This document shows, piece after piece, positions 39,029-48,596 of a DNA stretch of 58,013 nucleotides. Location of the stretch: IMG/VR virus record IMGVR_UViG_3300025671_000073, positions 1-58,013 of that record; one strand, written 5' to 3'. The stretch comes from a virus. The notes beneath the pieces were generated by a model, which was given only the letters and a program-made list of their open reading frames with translations, was not told the DNA's origin and searched no databases. The number at the start of each line of letters is the position of its first letter. Position 1 is the stretch's first letter. The position numbers were made by a program, and so were the translations under genes.

Positions 39029-39452
39029 CATACCGGAAACGGTGAATCTGGCTTACGAAATGCACCAAGAAGGTGCTTTTTCGCGGTTCCGGTTCAGTCC
39101 GGAAAAGATGGCGTCAAACCTTTCACTGGCCATCACGCACCCCCATATCGCTTTCTGCCACGTCGTCGAGCATGACGAAAAGCTGGTAGGCGCACTGCTC
39201 GGGTATATTAGCGAGTTTTTCTTTGGCCACGACCTCATCGCCTCGGACAGCGGCTGGTTCATCCTGCCCGAGTACCGAGGTTCACGGTCCGCGGTCAAAC
39301 TCCTGAAGAACTTTCAAACGTGGGCCAAGGCCAACGGCGCGAAGGAAGTGGCGATGGGCGTGTCGACAGACGTCAACCCAGAAAAAACCGGCGCGCTGTT
39401 GCAGAAGCTGGGTTATAAGCACGTCGGTGGAAACTACAAACTGGCGATCTGA
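39000..39452 (+). CDS. GNAT-family acetyltransferase
   Basis: 150 residues from a GTG at 39000; a longer frame reaches 38940. The acetyl-CoA loop is in FILPEYRGSRSAVKLL (about 96-111), preceded by the usual strands (VVEHDEKLVGALLGYI). LLQKLGYKHVGGNY ends the fold. GNAT genes just ahead of the large terminase gene are common in short-tailed phages. The substrate is unknown and may be a host or virion protein. It overlaps both neighbours. Confidence 0.85.
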   Translation: MEIRCLEYADIPETVNLAYEMHQEGAFSRFRFSPEKMASNLSLAITHPHIAFCHVVEHDEKLVGALLGYISEFFFGHDLIASDSGWFILPEYRGSRSAVKLLKNFQTWAKANGAKEVAMGVSTDVNPEKTGALLQKLGYKHVGGNYKLAI

Positions 39453-40939
39453 TGGATCTCGCGGCCCTGAAACACCTGCCAGAGGAGACGCTCAAAGAGA
39501 TTCTTGAGCTCACCGAGGCCAAGGCAAAGCTGGAGCTGCGGGAAAAAGCGCATGATCAGTTCATGCCTTTTGTCCATCATGTCTACGACAACTTCATCGA
39601 GGGGCACCACCACCGGATTATCGCCGAAAAGCTGGAGCGGGTGGCCCGGGGCGAGCTGAAACGCCTGATCATCAACATGCCGCCGCGTCATTCGAAGTCA
39701 GAATTTGCATCCTATCTCATGCCAGCGTGGTTCTTGGGCCGAAATCCGAAGCTCAAGATCATTCAGGCCACGCACAACACCGAACTGGCCGTCCGGTTTG
39801 GCCGCAAGGTGCGGGATTTGATCGACGATCCGCACTACAAAGAGATTTTTCCGAACACCATCCTGAAGGATGACAACAAGGGCGCCGGTAAATGGGGCAC
39901 AACGCAGGGCGCGGAGTACTTCGCTGCCGGTGTGGGTGCGGCCGTGACCGGTCGAGGCGCGGATTTGTTCATTATCGACGACCCGCACTCAGAACAAGAC
40001 GCCCTGTCCGAGACCGCGTTCGACCACGCCTACGAATGGTACACCTCTGGCCCCCGACAGCGTCTACAACCGGGCGGGGCCATCATTCTGGTCATGACTC
40101 GATGGGGGAAGAAGGATCTGACAGGGCGTTTGCTTGCGCAGCAGGAAGCGGATGTCATGTCCGACCAGTGGGAGGTCGTGAATTTCCCTGCCATTTTGCC
40201 CTCCGACGAGCCGTTGTGGCCGGAGTTCTGGTCGAAGGACGCCCTGCTGTCGATCAAGGCCTCTCTGCCCGTGGGCAAATGGGCTGCGCAGTGGCAGCAG
40301 CAGCCGACGAACGCGGAATCGGCGATCGTGAAGCGCGAATGGTGGAAGATGTGGGAAAAAGAAAAGATTCCCGCGGTTAAATACATTGTTCAGGCGTACG
40401 ACACGGCGTTTTCCAAGAAGGAAACGGCTGACTACTCCGCGATTACCACATGGGGCATCTTCGACGACGAGGAATCTGGGCGCGAGGCCATAATTTTGCT
40501 GGATGCGCAGCGTGGCCGGTGGAGTTTTCCGGAACTCAAGGAAGTAGCCTTCGAGGAACACCAGTATTGGGAGCCGGACATGGTGATCGTCGAGAAGAAA
40601 GCGTCCGGCGGGCCGTTGATTGACGAAATGCGCAAGCGCGGCATCCCTGCGCTGGGCTTTTCGCCCGGCCGCCGGGCTGGCGGTGGCATGGACAAAACAA
40701 CCAGAATGCATTTGGTTTCACCTTTATTTGAATCTGGTGTAGTATGGGCCCCGCAAGACAAGAAGTTTGCCGACGAGGTAATCGAAGAGGTCGCCTCGTT
40801 CCCAAATGGGGAACATGACGACTACGTGGATAGCATGACGCTCGCCTTGATGCGGTTTCGCCAAGGCGGGTTGATCAGCATCCAAGATGATGACGAAGAC
40901 GAGGAAGAATTTATTCCTCGTAAACGGGAGTATTATTGA
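39452..40939 (+). CDS. terL: Terminase large subunit
   Basis: 495 residues, ATG coupled to the GNAT stop. ATPase: NMPPRHSKSEFAS (Walker A variant, about 75-87) and LFIIDDPHSEQDA (Walker B). Nuclease: YDTAFSKKETADYSAITTWG (first Asp), MVIVEKKASGGPLIDEM and GEHDDYVDSMTLAL (last Asp pair). It pumps DNA into the prohead through the portal and cuts concatemers. The small subunit is encoded 9 kb upstream at 29477. Confidence 0.95.
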   Translation: MDLAALKHLPEETLKEILELTEAKAKLELREKAHDQFMPFVHHVYDNFIEGHHHRIIAEKLERVARGELKRLIINMPPRHSKSEFASYLMPAWFLGRNPKLKIIQATHNTELAVRFGRKVRDLIDDPHYKEIFPNTILKDDNKGAGKWGTTQGAEYFAAGVGAAVTGRGADLFIIDDPHSEQDALSETAFDHAYEWYTSGPRQRLQPGGAIILVMTRWGKKDLTGRLLAQQEADVMSDQWEVVNFPAILPSDEPLWPEFWSKDALLSIKASLPVGKWAAQWQQQPTNAESAIVKREWWKMWEKEKIPAVKYIVQAYDTAFSKKETADYSAITTWGIFDDEESGREAIILLDAQRGRWSFPELKEVAFEEHQYWEPDMVIVEKKASGGPLIDEMRKRGIPALGFSPGRRAGGGMDKTTRMHLVSPLFESGVVWAPQDKKFADEVIEEVASFPNGEHDDYVDSMTLALMRFRQGGLISIQDDDEDEEEFIPRKREYY

Positions 40940-43443
40940 TGGGACTGCCCCCTCGCTCGATGGGTCCGATGGTTGACCAAGCGGTTGGACTGGATGAGAT
41001 CGATCCGGCCCTCCAACTGGAGGAGATTCCCGTCGATATGCCCATGGATTTTTCCGGCGGGGCCGAGATCATCGAAGGCGAAGACGGGTCCGCGATCATT
41101 CGCTCGTTGATCGAGGCGGCTGAGATGGGCGGTATGGGTGAGGAACTCATTCCGTTCGACGCAAACCTTGCCGAGTTCCTCGACGACGGGGACCTTGGTT
41201 CGCTGGCCAGCGAGCTGGTAAGCAATTACGAAGACGACTGTGAATCACGATCCGAGTGGGAAGACACCTATGTCAAAGGGCTGGACCTGCTTGGCGTCAA
41301 GATCGAGGACCGAGACGAACCGTTCGAGGGCGCGTCTGCCGTTACCCATCCGCTGATATCAGAGTCCGTCACGCAGTTTCAGGCGCAGGCTTATAAAGAA
41401 CTGCTGCCTGCTGGAGGCCCTGTCAAGACACGGATCATTGGCGCGCAAACACAGGAGACGGAAGACCAAGCCGAGCGCGTCAAGCATTACCTGAACTATC
41501 TCATTACCGAAGAGATGGAAGAATACGACCCAGAGATGGATCAGATGCTGTTCTATCTCCCTCTGTCCGGATCGACGTTCAAGAAAACCTATTACGACCC
41601 GCTGCTACAGCGGCCGGTGTCGAATTTCGTGCAGGCGCAGGATGTCGTCGTGCCCTATTCTGCGACGGATCTTCGGACCGCTCCGCGTATCACGCACGTC
41701 CTGAAGATGACGGACAATGAGATCCGAAAGCATCAGGCGATCGGTTTTTACCGAGATGTCGATCTTCCGTCCGGAACTCCGGACGACAGCGACGAGGTGA
41801 CTGGCAAGGTTGATGAGCTCCAAGGTACGTCGCCCACGGGCTACACCGACGACACTCGCACACTGCTTGAAATCCACGCCGAGCTGGATCTCGATGGCTT
41901 TGAGGATGTCGATCAAGAGGGAAACCCCAGCGGTATCAAGCTGCCGTATATCGTGACGATCGACAAGGACAGCAGCACCGTTCTTTCAATCCGTCGGAAC
42001 TACAGGGAAGACGATCCGATGCGTCGACCCGTACCGTATTTTGTACACTACAAGTTCCTGCCGGGTCTCGGTTTCTACGGCTTTGGCCTGCTGCACATGA
42101 TTGGCGGGATCGGCAAGGCATCCACCAGCATTCTGCGCCAGTTGATCGACGCCGGGACGCTGTCGAATCTTCCGGGCGGCTTCAAGGCCCGCGGTGTGCG
42201 GGTCCGGAACAGTGACGAACCGATCCAGCCGGGCGAGTGGCGGGACATGGATGCGCCGGGCGGTGTGTTGCGGGACTCGATCATGCCGCTGCCCTACAAG
42301 GAGCCGTCGGCCACCTTGGCCAACCTGCTTGGCGCGCTGATCGACGCCGGTCGCCGCTTTGTTTCGATCGCCGACCAGCAGGTCAGCAACATGAACCAAG
42401 AGGTTCCGGTTGGCACCACGATGGCCATGCTTGAGCGTGGCATGAAGGTGATGTCGGCAATCCACAAGCGCCTGCACTACGCCCAGAAGCAGGAGTTTCG
42501 CATCCTTGCCCGCGTTGTGGCGGAGGACACCCTGCCGCAATATCCGTATCTGGTCGAGGGTGGTCAGGCTGGCATCAAGGCCTCTGATTTTGACGGCCGT
42601 ATTGACGTGATTCCGGTCAGCGACCCCAACATCTTCTCCATGGCACAACGCGTCGCACTGGCGCAGGAACAACTCAAGCTGGCCCAGACCAATCCGCAAA
42701 TGCACAATCTGCACGCGGCGTATAAGCGGATGTATCAGGCGCTTGAGGTCCAGAACATAGAGGAGATCCTGCCGACGCCGCCGCAACCGCAGCCGGTTGA
42801 TCCAGCCATGGAGAATAGTCGTATTCTCATGGGCCAAGGTCCGCAAGCCTTCCCGCCGCAGAACCACGAAGCCCACATTCTGTCCCACATTGCGCTGCTC
42901 CAGACGATGATCGTGCAGCAAAACCCGCAGGCACAAGCGGTAATCTACGCCCACGTTCAAGAGCATATTGGCATGCTTGCCCACGAAAAAGCCCAAGAGC
43001 AGATTCAGCAGAGCATGCAGCAGGTCGAAACACTGGCTGCCGTTGGCGCTGTTGATCCCGCCATGGCTGCGCAACAGCTTGGTCAGGCCCGCGCCGCGGC
43101 CCAAGACCCGAACGAGTACAACAGTTATGTGGCCCTGCTCCAGCAGGAGCTCCTTGCCCAGTACCTGCCGCAGATGCAGCCGCCGCAGCCGGATCCCATG
43201 GCCGATCCTCTGGTCCAGATCCGGCAGCAAGAACTCCTGACCAAACAGCAGGAAACCATGATGGATGCGCAAACAGACCAGCAGAAGCTGGAACTGGAGC
43301 GCGCCAAGCTGGAACAAAAAGCCGCGGCAGAAGCCGCAAGGATCGAGCTGCAGGAAGAGATCGCGGACGATCGCAACGCCGTGAACCGCGAACGCATCGA
43401 GACACAGGCGCAGATCGCTATGCGCAATCGTGGAGGCCAATGA
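40939..43443 (+). CDS. Portal protein
   Basis: 834 residues from ATG 40939 (TGATG overlap with terL). The acidic N-terminus is followed by a clip and wing region ([20 protein letters not shown]). [19 protein letters not shown] and [19 protein letters not shown] are typical of the large portals of marine short-tailed phages. The C-terminal 200 residues are a Gln-rich helical barrel, as in P22-type portals. Dodecameric ring at the capsid vertex; DNA entry and exit channel. Confidence 0.92.
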   Translation: MGLPPRSMGPMVDQAVGLDEIDPALQLEEIPVDMPMDFSGGAEIIEGEDGSAIIRSLIEAAEMGGMGEELIPFDANLAEFLDDGDLGSLASELVSNYEDDCESRSEWEDTYVKGLDLLGVKIEDRDEPFEGASAVTHPLISESVTQFQAQAYKELLPAGGPVKTRIIGAQTQETEDQAERVKHYLNYLITEEMEEYDPEMDQMLFYLPLSGSTFKKTYYDPLLQRPVSNFVQAQDVVVPYSATDLRTAPRITHVLKMTDNEIRKHQAIGFYRDVDLPSGTPDDSDEVTGKVDELQGTSPTGYTDDTRTLLEIHAELDLDGFEDVDQEGNPSGIKLPYIVTIDKDSSTVLSIRRNYREDDPMRRPVPYFVHYKFLPGLGFYGFGLLHMIGGIGKASTSILRQLIDAGTLSNLPGGFKARGVRVRNSDEPIQPGEWRDMDAPGGVLRDSIMPLPYKEPSATLANLLGALIDAGRRFVSIADQQVSNMNQEVPVGTTMAMLERGMKVMSAIHKRLHYAQKQEFRILARVVAEDTLPQYPYLVEGGQAGIKASDFDGRIDVIPVSDPNIFSMAQRVALAQEQLKLAQTNPQMHNLHAAYKRMYQALEVQNIEEILPTPPQPQPVDPAMENSRILMGQGPQAFPPQNHEAHILSHIALLQTMIVQQNPQAQAVIYAHVQEHIGMLAHEKAQEQIQQSMQQVETLAAVGAVDPAMAAQQLGQARAAAQDPNEYNSYVALLQQELLAQYLPQMQPPQPDPMADPLVQIRQQELLTKQQETMMDAQTDQQKLELERAKLEQKAAAEAARIELQEEIADDRNAVNRERIETQAQIAMRNRGGQ

Positions 43444-43640
43444 TGACGCTTCGCAAGGGTTCGTCTCAGAAAGTCATATCGGAGAACATCCGAACTGAAA
43501 TGGAAGCCGGCAGGCCTCAAAAACAAGCTATCGCCATCGCCTTGAGTAAGGCTGGCAAAAGCAATCGAAAGGCTGACGGCGGCACCGTCAAAGCTTTCAG
43601 TCCCATCGCCCGTCCGCAAAGATTCAGCGGCATTTATTGA
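43440..43640 (+). CDS. Small conserved phage protein
   Basis: 66 residues (ATG at 43440 or 43443). [20 protein letters not shown] followed by [12 protein letters not shown] is a short helix motif seen in many phage small proteins next to portal genes. Probably a head-associated peptide; function unknown. Confidence 0.75.
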   Translation: MMTLRKGSSQKVISENIRTEMEAGRPQKQAIAIALSKAGKSNRKADGGTVKAFSPIARPQRFSGIY

Positions 43641-43654
43641 AGGAGACCATGACC

Positions 43655-43918
43655 ATGGAAGACTACAACCGATCTGCCGCGCGTCGCGCCAAAGAGGCAC
43701 GGGCGGACGAGATGTCCAAGCCGATGGGCAAGGTGAAACCCAAATCTCGACCGGGCACCGTCCGCCCACAGGCACGTCCTGAAATCGTCGATCTTACGCC
43801 CGAGGCCGAGCGTTACGAGGACGAGACCCGGCAAGAGTTCCGCGACGGCGGCGTTGCCAAGGCTCGTGGCATGAAGATGTGCCAGATGTCCGGGCGCAAC
43901 GGCGGCAAAACCTACTGA
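43655..43918 (+). CDS. Small basic protein
   Basis: 87 residues from ATG 43655 (AAGGAG 9 bases upstream); ATG 43649 is too close to that site. Basic helix at the start (YNRSAARRAKEARADEM), then an unstructured Pro/Arg part and GGVAKARGMKMCQMSGRNGG. It may interact with DNA or scaffold in the head. Function unknown. Confidence 0.65.
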   Translation: MEDYNRSAARRAKEARADEMSKPMGKVKPKSRPGTVRPQARPEIVDLTPEAERYEDETRQEFRDGGVAKARGMKMCQMSGRNGGKTY

Positions 43919-43930
43919 CGGAGCGGACCC

Positions 43931-44308
43931 ATGCCCACAATCCAGATCAGCATTCTGCCGGATATGATTCCGGTAGATCAGTATGACGACGACGACGACG
44001 GCAACAGCTGCCCGCTGCCGACACAGGATGCGGAACTCAACGAGGAGAACAAGGAGGCGGCCGTTGAGCGAGCTGGCTACCGTGATCCCGCTGACGGCGG
44101 CGCCTTTCGGGTATCCGAGATCTGCGGCAACTGCAAAGCCTACAACCAGACCGAAGATATGCTGGAGTGCATTGGCGACGAGTCCGGCGATCTCGGCTAC
44201 TGCCAGATCCACAAGTTTGTCTGCGAATCCGGTTACACTTGCGACGACTGGGTCGAGGGCGGCCCGATGACGTCCGAGAGCCAACAGACGTATCGGGACA
44301 ACCTTTGA
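43931..44308 (+). CDS. Cysteine-rich metal-binding protein
   Basis: 125 residues. Acidic first half with a DQYDDDDDG run, then CGNCKAYNQTEDMLEC, GYCQIHKFVC and GYTCDDW. Six cysteines in CxxC...C...C...C...C order could bind a zinc ion or an Fe-S cluster; the spacing recalls HiPIP-like phage proteins. It lies in the head operon. Function unknown. Confidence 0.7.
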   Translation: MPTIQISILPDMIPVDQYDDDDDGNSCPLPTQDAELNEENKEAAVERAGYRDPADGGAFRVSEICGNCKAYNQTEDMLECIGDESGDLGYCQIHKFVCESGYTCDDWVEGGPMTSESQQTYRDNL

Positions 44309-44523
44309 TGGATGTTGTGGATTTTGCAAAACATCTGTACAAGAAACTGCAGGAGCGAGAGGACGAGCTCGCTCAAGCGCTTGTGGCTGATGTCCCGAAG
44401 GACTGGGAGCAGTACAAGAAGATCGTAGGGGAAATACAGGGTCTTTCCTTTGCGTCAGATGAAATCAGGACCCTGCTGGAGAAACATAGCGACTATGACG
44501 ACGGATTTGACGAATCTGGGTAA
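44308..44523 (+). CDS. Small helical protein
   Basis: 71 residues, ATG in the TGATG overlap. It is charged and helical (FAKHLYKKLQEREDELAQAL), ending in an acidic DYDDGFDESG tail. It overlaps the GroES-like gene by 29 bp. Function unknown. Confidence 0.65.
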   Translation: MDVVDFAKHLYKKLQEREDELAQALVADVPKDWEQYKKIVGEIQGLSFASDEIRTLLEKHSDYDDGFDESG

Positions 44524-44968
44524 ACTCGCAGAAAGTGTGGTCAAGAAAGACACAGGACCATCGCTCGACAGCGCCTACATCGCTACCTCTGACCGGGTCC
44601 TTGATCCCGGACTTCTCGAAAAAGATCTGGTTGACCGTCTCCCCCAGCCTACCGGCTGGAGGATTTTGGTCATGCCGTTCCAAGGCGTCGCAAAGACGAC
44701 CGGGGGCCTTCACATTCCGGACGAGATTCGGGATCGTGAGGCGTTGGCAACGGTTGTTGCCTATGTGCTGAAGCTTGGACCATTGGCGTACAGGGATCCG
44801 GATAAATTCGGACCCGACAGTATTCCATGGTGCGAGCAAGGCCAGTGGGTCTGCATTGGTCGTTATGCAGGTTCACGGTTCAAGATCGACGGTGGAGAGG
44901 TTCGCATCATCAATGATGACGAAGTGATCGCCACGATTCTTGATCCACAGGACATCAAGTCAGTTTAA
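44495..44968 (+). CDS. GroES-like co-chaperonin
   Basis: 157 residues from ATG 44495. The Cpn10 pattern is visible: GWRILVMPFQGVAKTTGGLH then IPDEIRD (mobile-loop region), LATVVAYVLKLGP, PWCEQGQWVCIGRYAGSRFK and VRIINDDEVIATI. It would cap the host GroEL to fold the capsid protein, as T4 gp31 does. A 55-residue N-terminal extension and a long insert before the last strands are extra. It lies just upstream of scaffold and capsid genes. Confidence 0.8.
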   Translation: MTTDLTNLGKLAESVVKKDTGPSLDSAYIATSDRVLDPGLLEKDLVDRLPQPTGWRILVMPFQGVAKTTGGLHIPDEIRDREALATVVAYVLKLGPLAYRDPDKFGPDSIPWCEQGQWVCIGRYAGSRFKIDGGEVRIINDDEVIATILDPQDIKSV

Positions 44969-44978
44969 GGAGGCCGAT

Positions 44979-45878
44979 ATGGCTGAAGACAAAGACGACG
45001 ATCTGGGTCAGGAGATTGTTCTTGACGATCAGACGGATGCGCCTGCTGATGACCTATCGGAACAACAGGTGGCCGAGGCCGCTGACCGGGTTGAAAGCGG
45101 GGAAGACGATCTCGATGACTACAGCAGAAATGTGCAGAAGCGCATCAAAAAGCTGACGGAGAAGTATCGAGAGGCGGAGCGGCAGGGCCAAGAAGCCACT
45201 ACATTCGCGCAGCAGGTGCTGGAGGAGAATAAAAAACTCCGGGAGCGGATGGAGAAACTCGATTCCGGCTACCTGACGGAATACGGCGCGCGAATCGAGG
45301 CCCAGATTGGCACTGCCCGCAAGGCGTACAAGGACGCTTATGAGGCCGGCGACACCGATGCAATGATCGAGGCCCAAGAAGCGCTGGCCCGAGCCACCGG
45401 CGAAAAAGATCGCTATGACATGGCCAAGCGCCGCGCGGATCAGCAGCGGGAAGCACGTCCCGCGCAGGAGAATCTGGCGCAGTATGCCCAGATGCCGACG
45501 CAACAACCGCAGCCTCAACATGCGCAACCTGATCCCAAGGCCCAGAGCTGGGCCGAAAAGAATGAGTGGTTTGGTCAGGACGAAGTCATGACCTACGCCG
45601 CGTTTGGGATTCACCGCAAGCTCGTCGAAGAAGAAGGCTTTGACCCAACAAGCGATGAGTATTATACTGAGATCGATCGGCGGATGCGTGTGGAGTTTCC
45701 ACAAAAGTTCGCCGCCAAGAAATCGAGCACGAAGAGTCAGGTCGCCTCTGCTGGTTCTTCTGCGTCTCGCACCAACAAACAGGGGCGCCGGTCGGTAAAG
45801 CTGTCACCGTCGCAGATTGCCATCGCGAAGAAGCTCAATGTTCCTCTTGAGGAATACGCGAAATACGTGAAGGAGTAA
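44979..45878 (+). CDS. Head scaffolding protein
   Basis: 299 residues from ATG 44979 (AAGGAGG upstream). Highly acidic start (DKDDDLGQEIVLDDQTDAP), long coiled coil (RIKKLTEKYREAERQGQEAT onward), Gln/Pro-rich linker near residue 180 and a basic C-terminus (RRSVKLSPSQIAIAKKLNV) that would bind the coat. Composition and position, two genes before the capsid gene, fit a scaffold. Confidence 0.8.
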   Translation: MAEDKDDDLGQEIVLDDQTDAPADDLSEQQVAEAADRVESGEDDLDDYSRNVQKRIKKLTEKYREAERQGQEATTFAQQVLEENKKLRERMEKLDSGYLTEYGARIEAQIGTARKAYKDAYEAGDTDAMIEAQEALARATGEKDRYDMAKRRADQQREARPAQENLAQYAQMPTQQPQPQHAQPDPKAQSWAEKNEWFGQDEVMTYAAFGIHRKLVEEEGFDPTSDEYYTEIDRRMRVEFPQKFAAKKSSTKSQVASAGSSASRTNKQGRRSVKLSPSQIAIAKKLNVPLEEYAKYVKE

Positions 45879-45884
45879 GTGACA

Positions 45885-46343
45885 ATGGCTGACAGAACAC
45901 CCCGAGCCGCAGAAACCCGCGACAAAACGCAACGTCGCAAACCTTGGGCGCCGCCCAGCCACCTCGATGCTCCTGATCCCCCTGCGGGATACAAGCATCG
46001 CTGGATTCGAACCGCAATGCGGGGCGAGGAGGACAAAGTGAACGTCCATGCCAAGCTTCGTGAAGGATGGGAACCCGTCCGTGCGGATGAGTATCCGGAT
46101 CAAAACTATGCTTCGATCGACGAAGGTCGATACGCAGGCATTATCGGGAATGGTGGTCTGATGCTGTGCCGCGTACCTGAAGAAACAGTGCAGGAAAGAG
46201 CCGCGTATTACGGGAACCGGACCCGCGAACAAATGCAAGCTGTGGATCAGGACCTGATGAGGGATGAACATCCCTCGATGCCGATCACAAGAGATCGGCG
46301 CAGTCGTGTCACGTTCGGTGGTCGCAGTAGCGACGCCGACTAA
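45885..46343 (+). CDS. Head-module protein of unknown function
   Basis: 152 residues from ATG 45885 (GGAG 9 bases upstream; a GTG lies at 45879). A proline-rich start (RRKPWAPPSHLDAPDPPAGY) is followed by KHRWIRTAMRGEEDKVNVHA and LREGWEPVRADEYPDQNYA, a small conserved-looking domain I have met in phage head operons next to capsid genes. Function unknown. Confidence 0.65.
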   Translation: MADRTPRAAETRDKTQRRKPWAPPSHLDAPDPPAGYKHRWIRTAMRGEEDKVNVHAKLREGWEPVRADEYPDQNYASIDEGRYAGIIGNGGLMLCRVPEETVQERAAYYGNRTREQMQAVDQDLMRDEHPSMPITRDRRSRVTFGGRSSDAD

Positions 46344-46365
46344 TTGAAACTGAAGGAGCTATACC

Positions 46366-47010
46366 ATGGCTAACATCAATGGTGCCTTTGGTCTTCGTCC
46401 TATCGGCAAGATGGGTCAGAACACCAACAGCACCGGTGCCACTGAGTATCGCATTGCCTCCAGCAACACGAATGCGATCTATCAGGGCTCTCCTGTTATC
46501 CCGCTCGCCGCCGGTGTCATTGACATCGTTGGCGCGGACGCAGGCGGCACTGTGGGTCTGCTTGGTGTTTTCTGGGGCTGCGAATACGTCTCGTCGGTCA
46601 CCGGTGAAAAAGTCTTCTCGAACTACTGGCCGGGGACGGGTGCAGACTCGAACTTCCCCGTCAAGGCGTTCGTGTATGACGATCCCGCCCAGCTGTTCCT
46701 GATCGCGACGTCGAACGTCGTGGCAGCGGCTGACACCGAAGCCGAGGTTCGTGCCGCAGTGTTTGCAAACGCAAACTTTGCAGACGGCACCGCCGGTTCG
46801 ACGACCACGGGTCTGTCGAGCGCAACGCTGGACCTCAACACCATCGCCACCACCAACACGCTGAACATGCGGATCATGGGCGTCCTCGACGACCCGGAAA
46901 ACTCCGACTTCACCGCGGCTGGTGTGGGCATCATCGTTCGTCTGAACAACCACTTCAACTCGCCGAACGGCGCGATTGCTGGTGGCACTGTTTCGACGAC
47001 TGGCGTGTAA
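46366..47010 (+). CDS. Structural head protein, capsid-associated
   Basis: 214 residues, good ribosome site (AAGGAGCT). MANINGAFGLRPIGKMGQ is a start often found in phage head proteins preceding the major capsid gene. It is beta-rich with many Ser, Thr and Asn. A decoration or capsid-stabilising role is likely but not demonstrated. Confidence 0.65.
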   Translation: MANINGAFGLRPIGKMGQNTNSTGATEYRIASSNTNAIYQGSPVIPLAAGVIDIVGADAGGTVGLLGVFWGCEYVSSVTGEKVFSNYWPGTGADSNFPVKAFVYDDPAQLFLIATSNVVAAADTEAEVRAAVFANANFADGTAGSTTTGLSSATLDLNTIATTNTLNMRIMGVLDDPENSDFTAAGVGIIVRLNNHFNSPNGAIAGGTVSTTGV

Positions 47011-47024
47011 AGGAGGTCTGAGTT

Positions 47025-47939
47025 ATGGCTATTTCTCGCGCACAACTTGCGAAAGAGCTCGAACCGGGTCTCAACGCTCTGTTCGGCATGGAGTATGGTC
47101 GCTACGAGAACCAGCACTCCGAGATCTACACCACCGAATCTTCGGATCGTGCATTCGAAGAAGAAGTGATGCTCTCGGGCTTCGGTGCTGCTCCGACCAA
47201 GTCGGAAGGCTCGGCGATCACGTTCGATGAGGCGACTGAGGCGTACACCGCGCGCTACAACCACGAAACCGTGGCGATGGCGTTTGCACTGACCGAAGAG
47301 GCCATTGAGGACAACCTCTATGACCGCCTCGGCAGCCGCTACACCCGCGCGCTGGCACGTTCGATGGCCCACACCAAGCAGGTGAAAGCCGCGGCTGTGC
47401 TTAACAGCGCCTTCGATGGTGGTGCAACGGCAATCGGCGACGGCAAAGCTCTCTGTGCAACGGACCACCCGCTCACCAGCGGCAGCACGTTTGCCAACGA
47501 GCCCACCACTCCCGCCGACCTGAACGAGACGTCGCTTGAGGACGCCCTGATCAGCATCGCCGGTTTCGTTGACGAGCGTGGTCTGAAGATTGCCCTTCGC
47601 GGCATGAAACTGATCGTGCCTCGCCAGCTGCAGTTCGTGGCCGAACGTCTGATGGTGTCGAACCTGCGGGTTGGCACGGCAGACAACGACGTCAACGCGC
47701 TGAAGTCCATGGGCATGCTGCCCGAGGGCTACGTGGTCAACGACTTCCTGACCGACCCGGATGCATTCTTCATCAAGACGGATGCTCCCCGCGGCTTCGT
47801 GCACTTTGAGCGCACCCCGCTCAGCACGGGTATGGAAGGAGACTTTGACACCGGAAACATGCGTTTCAAAGCACGGGAGCGTTACAGCTTCGGTGTTAGC
47901 GATCCGCGCTGTGTGTTCGGTTCGCCGGGCGCTGCGTAA
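47025..47939 (+). CDS. Major capsid protein
   Basis: 304 residues, AGGAGG upstream. The sequence ALFGMEYGRYENQHSEIYTT, TARYNHETVAMAFALTEEAI then EDNLYDRLGSRYTRALARSM, and CATDHPLTSGSTFAN resembles the Mu gpT-like HK97-fold capsid family. It is followed by the strongest terminator of the window, as expected for the most abundant late product. It assembles the head with scaffold help. Confidence 0.88.
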   Translation: MAISRAQLAKELEPGLNALFGMEYGRYENQHSEIYTTESSDRAFEEEVMLSGFGAAPTKSEGSAITFDEATEAYTARYNHETVAMAFALTEEAIEDNLYDRLGSRYTRALARSMAHTKQVKAAAVLNSAFDGGATAIGDGKALCATDHPLTSGSTFANEPTTPADLNETSLEDALISIAGFVDERGLKIALRGMKLIVPRQLQFVAERLMVSNLRVGTADNDVNALKSMGMLPEGYVVNDFLTDPDAFFIKTDAPRGFVHFERTPLSTGMEGDFDTGNMRFKARERYSFGVSDPRCVFGSPGAA

Positions 47940-47961
47940 GCGGCATCTGGATAGTGAATCC

Positions 47962-47992
47962 GAAAGGGCGGCTTCGGTCGCCCTTTCTTTTT
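47962..47992 (+). terminator. Intrinsic terminator after the capsid gene
   Basis: GAAAGGGCG pairs with CGCCCTTTC (47962-47970 with 47979-47987), closed by GC and a TTCG tetraloop with GT, and followed by TTTTT. It would reduce expression of downstream tail genes relative to capsid. Confidence 0.93.
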
Positions 47993-48072
47993 GTTTGCAG
48001 CTCATGTATCCTACCCCCATCCCTGACAGCCCGCATGGTGCGCGCTGACACTAGCCACGACAGGAGACTCCA

Positions 48073-48585
48073 ATGGCTAATACGACTTTCTCTGGGCCGG
48101 TACGCTCGGAAAATGGTTTCAAGTCCATCACCAAAAACTCGACGACCGGTGCAATCACCGAGATCACGACCATGGGCGGAGCTCCGGTAGCTCTCGCTGA
48201 CGGCGATGTGACCCTGACCAATGCGACCCACAGCGGCCGCGTTCTGGTTGTTCCGGATGGCGGACAGGACAACACCTACACGCTGCCCACCCCGGTCGCA
48301 GGTGCAATGTTCACCTTCGTCTACGGCGGCGCAGCAGCTGACGCCACGGACTTTATCGTGGACGCAGGTTCGGACACCAACTTCTTCGTGGGCAATGTCG
48401 CATTCAACGACACCGACGATGGCGCAGCCTCTGTTGTTTTTGCTGACGGCGATTCGAACAGTGTTCTGCAGGTCAATGTTCCGGGGTCCGCGGTGATCAA
48501 TGTGATGGCCAAGGACGGCACCAACTGGTACGTCTGGGGTTCGGTCACAGGCGCCACTGCCCCCGCCTTCTCCGACCAAGCGTAA
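48073..48585 (+). CDS. Beta-rich structural protein
   Basis: 170 residues, CAGGAGAC upstream. Ser/Thr/Asp-rich beta repeats (TLTNATHSGRVLVVPDG, FTFVYGGAAADATDFIVDAG) ending in WYVWGSVTGATAPAF. Such proteins after the capsid gene are often head decoration or fibre proteins. Function not certain. Confidence 0.7.
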   Translation: MANTTFSGPVRSENGFKSITKNSTTGAITEITTMGGAPVALADGDVTLTNATHSGRVLVVPDGGQDNTYTLPTPVAGAMFTFVYGGAAADATDFIVDAGSDTNFFVGNVAFNDTDDGAASVVFADGDSNSVLQVNVPGSAVINVMAKDGTNWYVWGSVTGATAPAFSDQA

Positions 48586-48596
48586 GGGGGTCGAAC

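Noticed and set aside
41986-43440. 484-codon open frame on the minus strand
   Set aside because: Lies wholly opposite the portal gene. It is a shadow frame of GC-rich coding DNA with atypical composition and no ribosome site.
46623-48020. 465-codon open frame on the minus strand
   Set aside because: Opposite the capsid gene and its terminator; shadow frame.
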